Shown: piece by piece, positions 1 to 10,816 of the stretch
How positions within the stretch are numbered: position 1 is the stretch's first letter
Layout of the letters: each line of letters begins with the position of its first letter
From: Temnothorax longispinosus
Lineage: Eukaryota > Arthropoda > Insecta > Hymenoptera > Formicidae
DNA length: 64,000 nt
NCBI RefSeq assembly: GCF_030848805.1
Contig: NC_092360.1
Location: forward strand, 1,736,001 to 1,800,000
Direction: 5' to 3'
The notes under the pieces: model-generated
Database searches by the model: none
Seen by the model: only the letters and a program-made list of their open reading frames with translations
What the model was told of the DNA's origin: nothing
Position numbers and translations under genes: made by a program

Positions 1-3000
1 ATTACGCACCAAGAACCGCGTTGTCACTCTCATAGCCAAATCACTATATTAATTTTTTATTATCAAGAGTCGTAAAAAATTTTAGCATTAAATAAATTAT
101 TATTACAGTATAGAACAATGCTATATGCAATAACATGTCTCCTGCGGAAATGTTCTCAACAGAAAACTATGCACTAGATTAGATGTAATGTTACCTACTA
201 AATGAAATAAGACTGTCAAAAGCTTTCGGTTGATTGACTACATTTTTCTCGCTTTCGAACAACGAAAAGTGTTAAATTTAATAACTTCTGACTAAATTAA
301 TTCCCTTTGTGTTCCGACAAAAACTAGCAGAAAAAATCCAAACTCTTAGTAATACGAACACATTAAATACAAATTTCTCGTGCGGGGAGAGAATAGCGTG
401 TAAAAATTATTCAAAAGATGAAAAATGGAAATTCGATAGAATTACAGATCGATTGAGAAAGTTGCATTATAAGATGTCGTTCGATGATGACTGTTCCTGG
501 ATAAAACGCGTAAATCAAATGCGTTCCATAGAAAGTAAACACTCCTGTAGTCTTTGAGTTTTAAATCGCATGAACGGAATGAACAAGACGATGTTTCTCA
601 AGAGACATGCCGAACAATTTCGAAACAAAACACATATTAATATCCGCGTTTCTCTACAGACAGAACCTAATCATCTTTTTGATCAAGCGCAAAATACACC
701 ACGACGCTCTGTTGGAGTACGAACATTTTAGAGCGTTCATTAATAAGTAGTCAGGTCGTTATAAAACGACCTGATTACTTATCAATGTATGCAGCGAAAT
801 AACTTTTTTCTTAAGAAGAGGTAGATGTGTGTTCATTTTACGCGCGCTCTACTGGATTAGATGCTCTAGGATAAGACGCGCTAAAGTAACTGGATAGACA
901 AAGTACTGCAATCACAGACATCTATATTCTACATCCATGGACAACGATTCGTCCAATACACGGACCTTATAGATATGGACTGGCAACTGCCTACAGTTTA
1001 TTATAACGTACGGAGGAAGTTAGAGAAAGAACCATCTTCTCTCTTTTTTTCTTTCTATACTTCCAGACACTTTGGAAAGAGAAGTATATTTCTCTCTCTT
1101 TTCCTCTTTCGGTGCTTCCGGACACTTTAGAGAGAGAAGTACGTGACAAGATGTGCTATGTATGCCAGTCCATGGTCAATATTGCCTTAAATTTCGCTAC
1201 ATGCTTTTGCTCACTAAATATCGCAGGCCCAATTTTTGAACATTTAAGTAATTGGGAAAAAACGCAAGAGACCGCGATAAAAACATATGAAAAACAAAAA
1301 ATATATATAACTGAGCAAACACGAAAGCAGATAGGGAAATTCTACGTGAATCAGCTGATTACGGTAATTATATTTTTGTAACAATTAATCTGCATATCTA
1401 TAAGATCTATGGTTCCATACCTGACTAGTGAAGCAAGTCCGAAAAATACCTCCTCTGTTCTATCCATTAGATTCATGTATGTATGCGTCACGTATGTGTG
1501 TATACTAAATTGCTACTCCTTTATACCGTATCAAAAAAATGGATTCCAAAAAAGATGTATCACATATATATGACAAGTAAGCATCTGCACATCCGTGGCG
1601 TAAATAAAAGGGGAAATAGTAGATATGTAACACATATTGCTTGAAATTCAACCAATTAAGTAACATTCGTATCTTTTACATAACGCATGAGTTATGTACA
1701 TACTTTTCAGATCCACGTGGAAGTGATTTTGTGGAAATTAGCAGTCTAGTATATAATATATAGGTCTGTAATCGCAATTCATGAGACTCAATGCTTTAAC
1801 ATGTAGAGTCAAATGGCGTCGAAAAATGGACATAATGTAGACTTATCTTATTGCATAATGTAACATAGCTACACATTAAGTGCAATTTTCCTAACCTGAT
1901 TCTATGTGTGAAACATTATATGTATGTACGCGTTTCTTTGTGTGGTCGCATAGTTGTAGAGCCAAAATGGCGGATAATTGCGATATTTTATCTATTTACT
2001 TTAGACTTAGACTTTAGGATGCGCTATTAACAAGTGAACGCAATAAGCATAATTCCGTTCTTTCTTTTGCTATTTCCGCCATTGCACATCTGTTTCCAGA
2101 CACTTAAGCCTGATGGCTTTTATATGGTGCCCGCATGGCCACGCGCATGGTATGTAAATTGTATCCTTATTCTGTGTAATAAAATTGTATATTGTGTTGC
2201 CATATTAATTTGAAACAGTTATTTAAATTATCCACAGAAATACATAATAAAAAGGAAAATGAAAATGGACCTAAAACTAACAATAAAAGAAACAAAGAAA
2301 GGTTGTACAGATAACATCACTTATCTACTCTCTTGGCATACACCAAACAGAAGCGTACAAATACTTGAACTTCATTTCTAACATCCGCACTATTTAAGTG
2401 CTTCTGTAATACCAATTTTATTGCACAATGTGACAAATCTATTCTTTAAGGCTCCTGGGTAGTCACCGCGGTCATATTGAATTTCTTGCTATCAAAGCGA
2501 GAAATTACCCTATTTTGTCCTACGTGGCATTCTCAAATAAAAAGACATTTCAATAAAAAATCACTGTAGATCATTTCAGAACACTTCTAAAATTGACCTG
2601 GGACTATTCTTTTCCCTCGACAATAAACAAACAACCATAAAACAAAGCCTAAACATACGAGAAAACAAACCATTTGACAACTATCGAAAAGAGTGAAAAA
2701 TGTTCCTCCGCATATGTATTCCTTGCAAATCTTACTCCTCGGTCAATTTTACGAGTTTCACGAATATAAATATTACAGCACAAGTACAGAGCAAATAATA
2801 ACGAAATACCATGCAGGACAAAATAGATTGTCAACATGTCACAAAGAATATAATTCTCCATTGGAGAGAGTTCTTATTTCTACCGCAACGGTACGTCGCC
2901 ATCCGTCAACGCGGAGTTCTCGGCTCAGGGACCAAGAGCCTTAATAAAAAAAAAAGATTTTTCTAAAAATATCGGTTAGTTGGTCTTCGCTTAGAACATA

Positions 3001-3149
3001 TCTTATATCTATTTCTTCGTTTGCATATTTTTCGCGTATAAAATAATACCTGGCATCTATATGTTTCGGAACTCAGAGTTTTTTTAACACGTTTAATTGT
3101 ACTCTAATTGTACTGTAATTGTCAATACAAATGTTTGAAACTGCTGTAA
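1..3149. other. Unassigned AT-rich region with a few short repeats
   Basis: I recognise no conserved gene here. Short open frames at 309-557 and 1112-1381 (+) have no motif I know. The second contains a C-x2-C followed by a charged stretch and could be a stray exon. A direct repeat of about 30 bp recurs at 1057-1087 and 1113-1141 (core ccagacactttgga / ccggacactttaga), in a CT/GA-rich stretch. A strong hairpin at 742-783 is listed separately. The rest is simple AT-rich sequence. Confidence 0.5.
742..783. repeat. Short inverted repeat (hairpin)
   Basis: Two 18-19 bp arms, left reading ataagtagtcaggtcgtt and right its near-exact reverse complement, face each other across a loop of about 4 bp. 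One mismatch lies in the agtagtc/gattact portion. It is GC-richer than its surroundings. It could be the end of a foldback element or a transcribed hairpin. No flanking gene explains it. Confidence 0.6.
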
Positions 3150-3175
3150 TTAACCCTTTAAGGGCCACACATCGA
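3150..3175 (+). mobile_element. piggyBac-like terminal sequence with TTAA
   Basis: TTAA (3150-3153) is followed directly by ccctttaagggccacac. TTAA target sites followed by CCC-rich, CCYTTT-type termini are typical of piggyBac-superfamily elements. I did not find a matching inverted terminus downstream, so this is at most one end of a degraded element. It sits just left of the pseudogene block starting near 3.3 kb. Confidence 0.4.
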
Positions 3176-3312
3176 TCCCATTGGACTAAAATGTTATAAT
3201 TTATAAAATAGTCTTAAAAGACGTCCCTGATGAGTCCTTTAGTTTTTTTTAGTTTTTGTGGTTTTTTCAGTTTTTTCGTTTTATTTTTTTTTTATTTTTT
3301 TTATTTTTTTCG

Positions 3313-4900
3313 TTGAGATAGAGATGATGCGTCTCCCTGCGTCTAAGAAACTTGTCGGACAGGATCTTCTTTACGAAGGTCCGGGTTTGATTCAGGCAGC
3401 ACACTTGGATATATATGTCGCCTTCCTCGAAAGATATTTTTCTTCCATATCAAACGATATCACTACTCCCTCGTGTAAGCGTCTTGCAGAAGAAGCGAAC
3501 CGTCTGGTAGGACAATGCTGAGAGTTCTTATACGCAGGATCTTACCTGGCGACAACGTACTTTCGGATCTCCGACTGTTCCTGCTGTACGGAACAGGTTG
3601 CTGAAGAAAACCCGTCAGCGTCTTGGAGAACAGGCAACAGTCGTTGAAATAGAGATAATGGGTCTCCCAGCGTCTAAGGAACTTGCTGCACAGGGTCTTC
3701 TTTAAAAAGGTCCGGATTTGATTCAGGTAGCACACTTGTACGTCGCCTTCCTCGAAAAGCTTGAAACATGGCCCGGCCGGACCCGGTCTCGATCTCGGGC
3801 TCGACAAGCTGCTGGCTGAAGAGCAGCTGGCGCTATGTCGTTCCAGATTCAGGCAAGATCTCGCGGCACCCGGTCGCGTCCAGACCCTTTGGACTTCAAC
3901 GAGTCCATGCTCGGACTGCTGTCCTCACCGTAAAAGCTGCAAGTATCGGCGGGCAGTCCACGCTGAAATGCAAACTCACATCGGACGGTAGCTGGGGCGA
4001 GCTGGTGCTGGTGATCCCCTGCCGCATTGCGCCGCCGTTCACAGACAGGAAATCGTAATAGAGCACCGTGGAGGAAGTCCAGGCCAACGATGGACGCGGC
4101 CGCTGGGCTGCACGGTAAGGATGAGTTCTCCGTCTCAAACTCCGGACCAGCCTGCTCCTCATCGTCATTTTCCTTTTCGGGCTAGATAAAGCTGTTCTCC
4201 AGAGACGGTATGTCGTCGACAGAAGTGGTGGCTATCTAAGGGCTTCCGGTCACGTCGATTTACACCGATGGCGACGAGATGGTCGTTGCCGTGGTGTTAC
4301 TGCCTTGTTGCCCCTCATCTGAACAAGGATTCCTCGATCCAGGATAAGGACTTCGCTATCGATTCGCTCGGCGAGAAGGAACGTGTCTCACCGTTGTTCA
4401 AGTTCAAGGAATCGTTGAAGCGACGACGTAGCATAAACTTGCGGCGCCAACTGCTGCCGTTATTGTTTTACATCTTCGTCGGCGACGGCAAGGAACGCGA
4501 AATCTGATGATTTTCATCCTGTCGTTCATTGATAATACTGTTGTTGCTGTTCAAAGCGACCATTATTTTGCTCGGCAAAATCAGCGTCCGCTCCGGGCGA
4601 GGGTTCAAGATCAAAATAATCGGTAGTGTCCGTGCTGTTACCGCCGGACTCCCAGGCCTCCTGGTCAATGTATCTGATGGAGGAGTTGGAACGCTGGTCA
4701 CCTAGGAACCGTGTCGGTTGCGCTCGCTCGCGTTGGACGTCCTGCGGGTGAGTGACAGGATCACGTTGTTCAGCAAGGACTTGCTCTTTCCCATCGACAG
4801 CGACGCGACTGCACGACACGCGCAGATATGTATGATGTGTACGCAGCCGTTGACATATGTGCGCTAGTATAATACTCGCAATATTTGACAAATAGTTTAC
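3313..4900 (-). pseudogene. Decayed minus-strand protein-coding sequence, unrecognised
   Basis: Base composition becomes coding-like and GC-richer here. On the minus strand several open stretches follow one another in shifting frames. About 4830-4526 contains DYFDLEPSPGADADF and a Gln run. Then 4520-4330 holds NNGSSWRRKFMLRRRFNDS and SESIAKSLSWIEESLFR, interrupted by TAA and TGA. The stretch 4260-3900 contains NDDEEQAGPEFETENSS with more stops. The text reads like the disordered region of a real protein, so I read it as a dead copy carrying several frameshifts and stops. About 115 bp at 3313-3432 is repeated at 3645-3760 with many substitutions, an internal duplication. I do not recognise the family. 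Confidence 0.45.
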
Positions 4901-4960
4901 AATAGTATACAAGCCAGCCTGACTAAGTATTCGACCCAAATATTTGGGTAAAAACATCAA

Positions 4961-5500
4961 ATAAATTTTTAATAATAACGGAAACGCAAATTATTACTTA
5001 TTCTAAGATAACGGTACTAAAGCGATTATTTAGTTAAACATAACTTAAAATCTAAATTTGTATCTTTGGACCACAATCACAATGTGTGTGACTTAAAGAC
5101 TAGTATTTGATTACCATTAATTCACAAATTACTACCCTCTCTCCTTAAATATAATTTTTTTTAACATTTTCACCAGTTTAATCCAAGGTTTCATTCGTCT
5201 CCAATTCGGAGAAAATAAAAAATTATATAGTCTAGGTAACATTAAATCCAAGGATATTTTGCACTGCACATCTGTTCTTTTAAAATTGTTAAAATAAAAT
5301 ATGCTAATGACAAATAATTCTTTATTAACTCCTCCAACACGGAAATACTTCCTTCAGAGATGACTAAACTCCTCCAATTTGGCAATAATTTTTACCTCCC
5401 CACGAACTTGAACCAAAAAACTGCCATGTACGAATTCATAAAAAATATTGAAAGCAACACCAAATGCCATAACATTGGCAATGTAATAAAAATATAATTT
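4961..5500. other. AT-rich spacer, nothing recognised
   Basis: Low-complexity AT-rich sequence between two coding remnants. No reading frame, RNA motif or clear repeat was seen. Confidence 0.5.
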
Positions 5501-5529
5501 TTGAATTAAACAAATTAGTAGCTGATGCT

Positions 5530-5972
5530 AAAACTTCAAACATGGAAGCGAAAGTTGAAATAAAAGAAGCAAAAAAACAATACACAGCAGAAATTAAACG
5601 TCTAGCTCCAAGATACCGTGGAAAATTCAACAAGTCTCCTATGGATGAAATTGACTGATGTAAAAGCTAAACAAGTACGCGAAGTTTTGTCAATTGAGGA
5701 AAAACGATCAGAAAAGCAGTCAAGGACATTGAGTTTAACGTTCCACAACCCATCCATGCGTACTTATCTCAGATAGGATCGTATAAAGATGGATTGAGAA
5801 AGAGTACAGACTTACAAGTTCCAAATTTGCCGATTTCTAAAAGCCAAGGTTTAGGCGGATATCATGCTACTGAGATTAAAGAAGATAACCATAACCTCTT
5901 CGAAAAAGTACCTAGTCTAGGGATTTCAGGAGATGTTGTGATTGCCTTATGTCAGGATTGGAATACATAAAA
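5530..5972 (+). pseudogene. Broken plus-strand coding remnant, unknown family
   Basis: The plus strand reads as protein in two frames. The upstream part (about 5535-5656) is a Lys/Glu-rich helix-like stretch (EAKVEIKEAKKQYTAEIKRL) ending in TGA. After a frame change near 5690-5720 a second part stays open to TAA at about 5970 and includes PQPIHAYLSQIGSYKDGL and KVPSLGISGDVV. The second part has the look of a structured beta-rich protein, with regularly placed Pro, Gly and Tyr. No start, splice pattern or family could be assigned. A mobile-element or integrated-virus origin is possible but not shown. Confidence 0.4.
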
Positions 5973-6195
5973 ACTTAAAACATTTTATTTTAACATTAAT
6001 ATTACAAAAATTCGAGATATGAAACAATCTCTATAACTTTCTCTCTCTATTTCCAACCCTCCTTCACACACAAATTTTTACTCCATTTCGAATCACTGTC
6101 TACAAGAATATAATAGCATCATGTAATGCATACAACTGTAAATACTGTAATATTTAAAAATAATTATTCTTTTCTATTTTTATTTACGCATCAAT

Positions 6196-6434
6196 GCAAA
6201 CCTAGCACTTCTCAAAGTCATCCACCTGATTTGCACGTTCAGCCACTTGAAAGTTATGCATGGCATAACCAAAATAAACCGTCCCATATCGTACGACATA
6301 CGACGCTTTTTCACAAAAATCCCAAACATGGAAAAGGCGAGATGTACTGAATGTGGCAAAACATTAATTTTAACCAGTTTAAAGAACTATTTAAATAAAG
6401 TACATCCCGGATAAGAAGAACAAAATCAACGTGC
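6196..6434 (+). pseudogene. Degenerate BED zinc-finger exon (module 0)
   Basis: This stretch aligns along its length with the end of the better preserved exon at 7835-8169. Both carry the same Lys-rich spacer, a C-x2-C (CTECGKTL here, CIKCGKTL there), LNKVHP, and the tail caacgtgc followed by a GT splice donor (6435). The copy is broken. The first His of the zinc-binding pair reads as Asn-Tyr rather than Tyr-His, a TAA stop follows HPG, and the frame changes upstream. It is a dead duplicate of the neighbouring BED module. Confidence 0.6.
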
Positions 6435-6484
6435 GTAAGTACACATTTAAAAGCAGAAATAGAATCTTCTTATCTCAATAAATG

Positions 6485-6514
6485 CTGAAGATGGCTCGAA
6501 AGAAGAGCCGAAAC
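6485..6514 (+). ncRNA. Hammerhead-ribozyme-like core motif
   Basis: CTGAAGA (6485-6491) fits the hammerhead consensus CUGANGA. It is followed by a 5-6 bp helix (tggctc 6492-6497 with gagcc 6505-6509) closed by gaaagaa, then GAAAC (6510-6514), the second conserved core strand. Hammerheads with short stems are known in retroelements of many animals. I could not establish stem III or a proper UH cleavage site after it, so activity is uncertain. A decayed retroelement tail is the simplest reading. Confidence 0.45.
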
Positions 6515-6870
6515 GTTCATCACACTTGAATACGTGGGTTTTTAAGTGTTATTTGCGCACAACGTTCCGCGCCCGACTTGCATTCGCCGATTTCAAATTA
6601 TTGACACTTTCACGAGTCTAATTACGTTATTGAATTATGTATTATTAGACAGAATGAACTTTTAATTTGACATCTACTGTTTTGCTCGATTATTAGCCTT
6701 TATTCCTAATTTATTTAGGCAAATTTAAATTATATATCCATATTTACATACATTTTAATAAATAAAGCATTCTTTTGTCTTTGACCTTTGTGACCAATTT
6801 TGCAAATGTTTGTTAAAACAATTTCTGTACCACATTTAGTATTAAACATTCTGTAATACGGACGGCTATA

Positions 6871-7182
6871 ATGACACCAAAATGGAATAAAATTTCAAAA
6901 AAAATCGATTTATGGGACCACTTTAAATATATAGAAGATTTAGTAGTAAAATGTGATAAATGTAAAAAGAAAATACAAGTCTTGCATAAAACGTTATTAA
7001 TTGGACACATGAGAACACATTTAGCGAATGAACATGAAATGTTTCCTGACGAGAAGTACAAACTAACGAACAGGTTACGGGAATTTTACACTGATTTACA
7101 AGGCCATAAGGCAAAATGTAATACGTGTAAAAGAGTAATTTCCTACACATGGATTTGTAAAACAGACCAAGGACAAGAATAA
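6871..7182 (+). CDS. BED-type zinc-finger exon/ORF (module A)
   Basis: Open frame from ATG 6871 to TAA 7182 (103 codons). The N-terminal half is a BED finger: KKIDLWDHFKYIEDLVVKC, then C-x2-C (CDKC), then H-x4-H inside HMRTHLANEH. BED fingers bind DNA and are common in hAT transposases and in host proteins derived from them. A second finger begins (CNTC) but its His pair is missing, and the frame ends DQGQE shortly after. Compared with module B, about one helix has been deleted. Sequence upstream of the ATG (about 6826-6870) resembles that upstream of module B, so the two are duplicates. Expression is unproven and this may be a decaying exon. Confidence 0.55.
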   Translation: MTPKWNKISKKIDLWDHFKYIEDLVVKCDKCKKKIQVLHKTLLIGHMRTHLANEHEMFPDEKYKLTNRLREFYTDLQGHKAKCNTCKRVISYTWICKTDQGQE

Positions 7183-7309
7183 CGTATCCCTTCACAAGTG
7201 ACTATATGTAAAAATTTTTATTTTTTACAAAAGTTTATATAGGTTAAACCTTAATTATTTTATAACTATTTTTAACTAACTTTTTAAAATGTTATTCATT
7301 ATTTTTAAG

Positions 7310-7492
7310 AGTTCCAAAAAATGAAGAAAATAGAGAAAAATGGTGTCAATTTATTGGTCGCACGATAAGCCGAGCGAGTTCGGTTTGCAGTAAGCATTTC
7401 GAAGAAAGCGATTTTGTTTACAAATTATATGGAAATAATGAAGTAAGACGGTACTTGAAAGAAGGGGTTTGTCCACGTCTACAAAGCACTGA
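7310..7492 (+). CDS. THAP-type zinc-finger exon fragment
   Basis: Between an AG acceptor (about 7309) and a GT donor (7493) one frame reads as the C-terminal two thirds of a THAP domain: W at position 11, SSVCSKHFEESDF carrying the C-x2-H zinc ligands, then a basic patch and CPRL, which corresponds to the AVPT box. The N-terminal C-x2-C pair is not in this exon and would have to come from an upstream exon. THAP domains are DNA-binding modules shared by P-element transposases and host regulators. It lies between two BED modules and could be spliced to either or be a relic. Confidence 0.6.
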
Positions 7493-7834
7493 GTAGGTAT
7501 ATTTCATATGAGTACATGGTAATAATATTCAACGTAATAACAACGTAATAATATTCACAACTAATTAAATATTGACTTATATGTACAAATATTCCTTAAA
7601 ACTGTGATATCTCAATTTTATATACGTTTTTGTCTCGAGTGGAAAAGATATGCGTGTTCTTGTGTACATTATTTACCTGAAACATACAGTTTAACACTGT
7701 ATATCTCGAAAACCAGAGCAGTTAGCCCCATACTTCTCTTTTTGACTTGTGCGATCAGTATATTTCAAACGCTTGTTGAGGTCATTTTTATACAACATTC
7801 AGTAATAGACATCCTGCGTTACAAGACACATATA

Positions 7835-8169
7835 ATGGAATTACCGAAAAACGCGTCCAAAGAGTTGTGGGATTACTTTAAAGATTTAAGAGATTTGGTC
7901 GCGACATGCAATCATTGCGGAAAAGAAGATGAGTCAAACCACTCAAACGTGGTTATAAGAAACCTAAAGATCCATTTAAAGATTAGGCATGGCATATGCA
8001 ACATAAACCATGCCATACCGTACGCCCTACGACGTAATTTTATAAAAATTCCAAATATACCAAAGGCAAGATGTATTAAATGTGGAAAAACACTAGGTTT
8101 AACCGATTGCGGTTTAAAGTACCATCTGAATAAAGTACATCCTGAATGGGAAAAACAGAATCAACGTGC
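7835..8169 (+). CDS. Double BED zinc-finger exon (module B)
   Basis: From ATG 7835 the frame encodes two complete BED fingers. The first is LWDYFKDLRDLVATC with CNHC and H-x4-H in IHLKIRH. The second has CIKC and YHLNKVH. Reading continues to 8185, but caacgtgc at 8162-8169 followed by GT matches the splice donor of the degraded copy at 6434, so the exon probably ends at 8169. The frame is open further upstream (to 7604), but the start chosen matches module A. A run of TA repeats lies just inside the presumed intron. Function would be DNA binding; the partner domain is unknown. Confidence 0.6.
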
Positions 8170-8677
8170 GTATATATATATATAAGTACACATTTAGAAA
8201 CTTTTTAAAATACCAACAGTTATAAAATAAATGTAATAATATAAAGATCAATATATATAATAAAGATTGAGTGAAAAAGGCTTTTGTCAGGGCATAATAG
8301 TTATTTGTTTTCCGATCATAAATGTACACATTTAATCGTATTAAATTAATAATAATCTTTCAATTATTTCGCACATACTTTGAACAAATGAATCGCTCAT
8401 ATTCGCACTTTTCCAATGTATCACACACGTATACATTTCAAAAATCTAGATTAGACATTTGTTTGACAATAGTATTGCCAAACTCGAGTCAAATAGATAA
8501 AATGTTTAGTTTTTGTATGTATTCCAATTAAATAAACTTATTTAAACAAAATCTATAACGATAACTCAAATCTACCACTTATTTTTTACATAGATAATTA
8601 AAGGTACACAATGCAGTGTTATCTGACTAATTAAATTTTAACTTTTCTACGCCAAAATAATTTACAAATGTTTTTAG

Positions 8678-8784
8678 TACTTCAGAATCTATTATACCAA
8701 ACCAGAATTTCCCAATGGAAATAGTTGCGTATGAAGAGCTGTAGGGATCGTTTGAAGAAGAAGAAAGACAAAAAGACGTTGCTG
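8678..8784 (+). pseudogene. Acidic tail exon with in-frame stop
   Basis: The stretch is bounded by TTTTTAG (ending 8677) and GTAAGT (8785). One frame encodes ESIIPNQNFPMEIVAYEEL, then a TAG stop (8742-8744), then GSFEEEERQKDVAG up to the donor. The good splice signals and continued coding character past the stop suggest a formerly functional linker exon downstream of BED module B. Confidence 0.4.
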
Positions 8785-9390
8785 GTAAGTAATTATTTGA
8801 TCTAATTTTTTCATTATGTGATTTATTCTAAACTTTATTATGTTTCTCTTTCCAATAATAACATTAAATTTGAGACAAAATCTTAATATATAAATGAAAA
8901 TTTGTCTTTATAGTTTTGTAGTACGCATAACTGTAATCTTTTAAACATCAACAAATTTTTCTCTGTTTAATCATTTTATATATAATTGCAAAACAACCAA
9001 TTTTTTTTGTTTAATCATTCCATATATGAATGCAGATTAACTACTTTAAAATCAATGGACAGCGGATTCCGATAGAATTTTATCAACAAGGACGCAACCC
9101 GACATAAACCAAAGAAAAACGAAATAATGACGAGTAATTATTAAATAAAATATTTATGTAATTTTCAAAAATTTTGTGAGTATGTAGCAATTCATTTAAA
9201 AAATAGGAGTCGCCAAAATTCCTTTTAAGGGCTTTTATTTTAACCCAAAACAAAGTTTTTCACAAAGTTTCATCGAAATCGGAGGTCGGCCGTTTTCGGA
9301 ACTCCACCCAAAAACTATGTGCGATACATGAAATAATGGAAAAAATACATTGTAAACTAAAAATTGTGCAAATTAGAAATTTGCACTTGG
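8785..9390. other. AT-rich spacer
   Basis: No gene or structured element was recognised between the broken exon and the first copy of the 9.4-kb repeat. Confidence 0.5.
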
Positions 9391-9981
9391 CTTCCTCATA
9401 GAGGAAGCAATGTCTTAAGATGCTAATATACGGCCCTCTGATTGGCTGATGACGCCTTAAGACTATACTCGAGACGATCTTGGATATTATAAGACCCGAC
9501 TATGAATACCGGCCTTAAAGAATTATATATGAAATAGAAATAGAAAAGACTGAAAAATATAATAAAATTAAAAAATTTCGGTAAACTTGGTAATTTTTTT
9601 CAACAAAAATCGGCAACTCCTTTATTATTAACAATTTTTATTAATTCTATTATATTCTTCAGTCTTTTCTACCCCTATTTCATATATAATTCGTTAAGAT
9701 TTGGTTGATCAGTTCTGGAGTTGTAAAAATTGTTGTAAATTTGGCACAGACATACATACATACATACACACATACCGACATTTTTTTTAATGCAATATTT
9801 CGACGTTTTAGAACACTCTGAACATATTGACATTAAAAACTCAAAAAACAATCTTTTCTTTGGTTTCTTCTACCCCTATTTTATATATAATTTTTTTAAA
9901 TTTGGTCGATTAGAGCCAACTTTATACGCGATCAAAGGTTCATATACGAATTTACGAAAACAGCTTTCTCTATGAGGAAGC
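9391..9981. mobile_element. Non-autonomous repeat element, copy 1
   Basis: The left edge is cttcctcatagaggaagcaa (9391-9410), itself nearly palindromic. The right edge is ctatgaggaagcaaaaa (9970-9986), its partial inverse. Inside lie poly-cataca microsatellite sequence and the conserved stretch tttcgacgttttagaacac. The same order of motifs recurs at 10817-11433, so this is a dispersed element of about 600 bp with no coding capacity. Confidence 0.55.
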
Positions 9982-10221
9982 AAAAAGTAAATAAATAAGT
10001 AAAATAAAGAAATTTCAATTTCCTTTCTCGTCGGGCCACGGCGCCGAGATTGCACGCGATGAATATTTCATGCACGAAAACAAATAATAGATATTCCGCA
10101 GCAGAACGAATTATTAATGACAGTAAGAACAGAACCCTGATTAATAACACTGTAAAAAAATATGTATTAAAAAAATTTTTTAATATAGGAAGTTTTTATG
10201 CAGACACCGTACGTACAATTT

Positions 10222-10749
10222 GAAATACAGAGATTATGTAGCGAACTTCAAACAGAAAAACAAACCCTATGGAAGCTACGCAATATTTCTACGGCTTTTC
10301 AACGAGAAAATTAATATTTCTTTCTTTGTACCTAAGAAGGATTTGTGAAGAGAAATACGATCAACATCTGTTTGAGAAGAATTTGTCAAGACAAGAAAAA
10401 CAAGATTCTTCGACATTTGATGGTACACCAAAACTTAATCAACAGTGCAAAAGTCACCGGAAGCACAAGGAAAACAGAAAAAGCTGAAATACAGAGATTA
10501 TGTAGCGAACTGCAAACAGAAAAACAAACCCTATGGAAGCTACGCAATATTTCTACGGCTTTTCAACGAGAAATTTAATATTTCTTTCTTTGTACCTAAG
10601 AAGGATTTGTGAAGAGAAATACGATCAACATCTGTTTGAGAAGAATTTGTCAAGACAAGAAAAACAAGATTCTTCGACATTTGATGGTACACCAAAACTT
10701 AATCAACAGTGCAAAAGTCACAGGAAACACAAGAAAAACAGAAAAAGCT
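10222..10749 (+). repeat. 264-bp tandem duplication with open frames
   Basis: Two nearly identical 264-bp copies are joined head to tail (10222-10485 and 10486-10749), each starting gaaatacagagattatgtag. The period is a multiple of three, so a frame can run through. It encodes a charged, helix-like stretch (EIQRLCSELQTEKQTLWKL) that follows a basic stretch KVTGSTRKTEK. The few differences include one base change in the cggaagc/aggaaac segment and one extra or changed base in gaaaatt/gaaattt. The protein looks like a linker of a transposase-type gene, but I cannot assign it. Near-identity of the copies implies a recent duplication. Confidence 0.6.
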
Positions 10750-10816
10750 GTGCTCATTCTCCTAAGTACATACTGGCACAAATTAAAAAATTGGGCAAAT
10801 TGGAAATTTGCACTTG

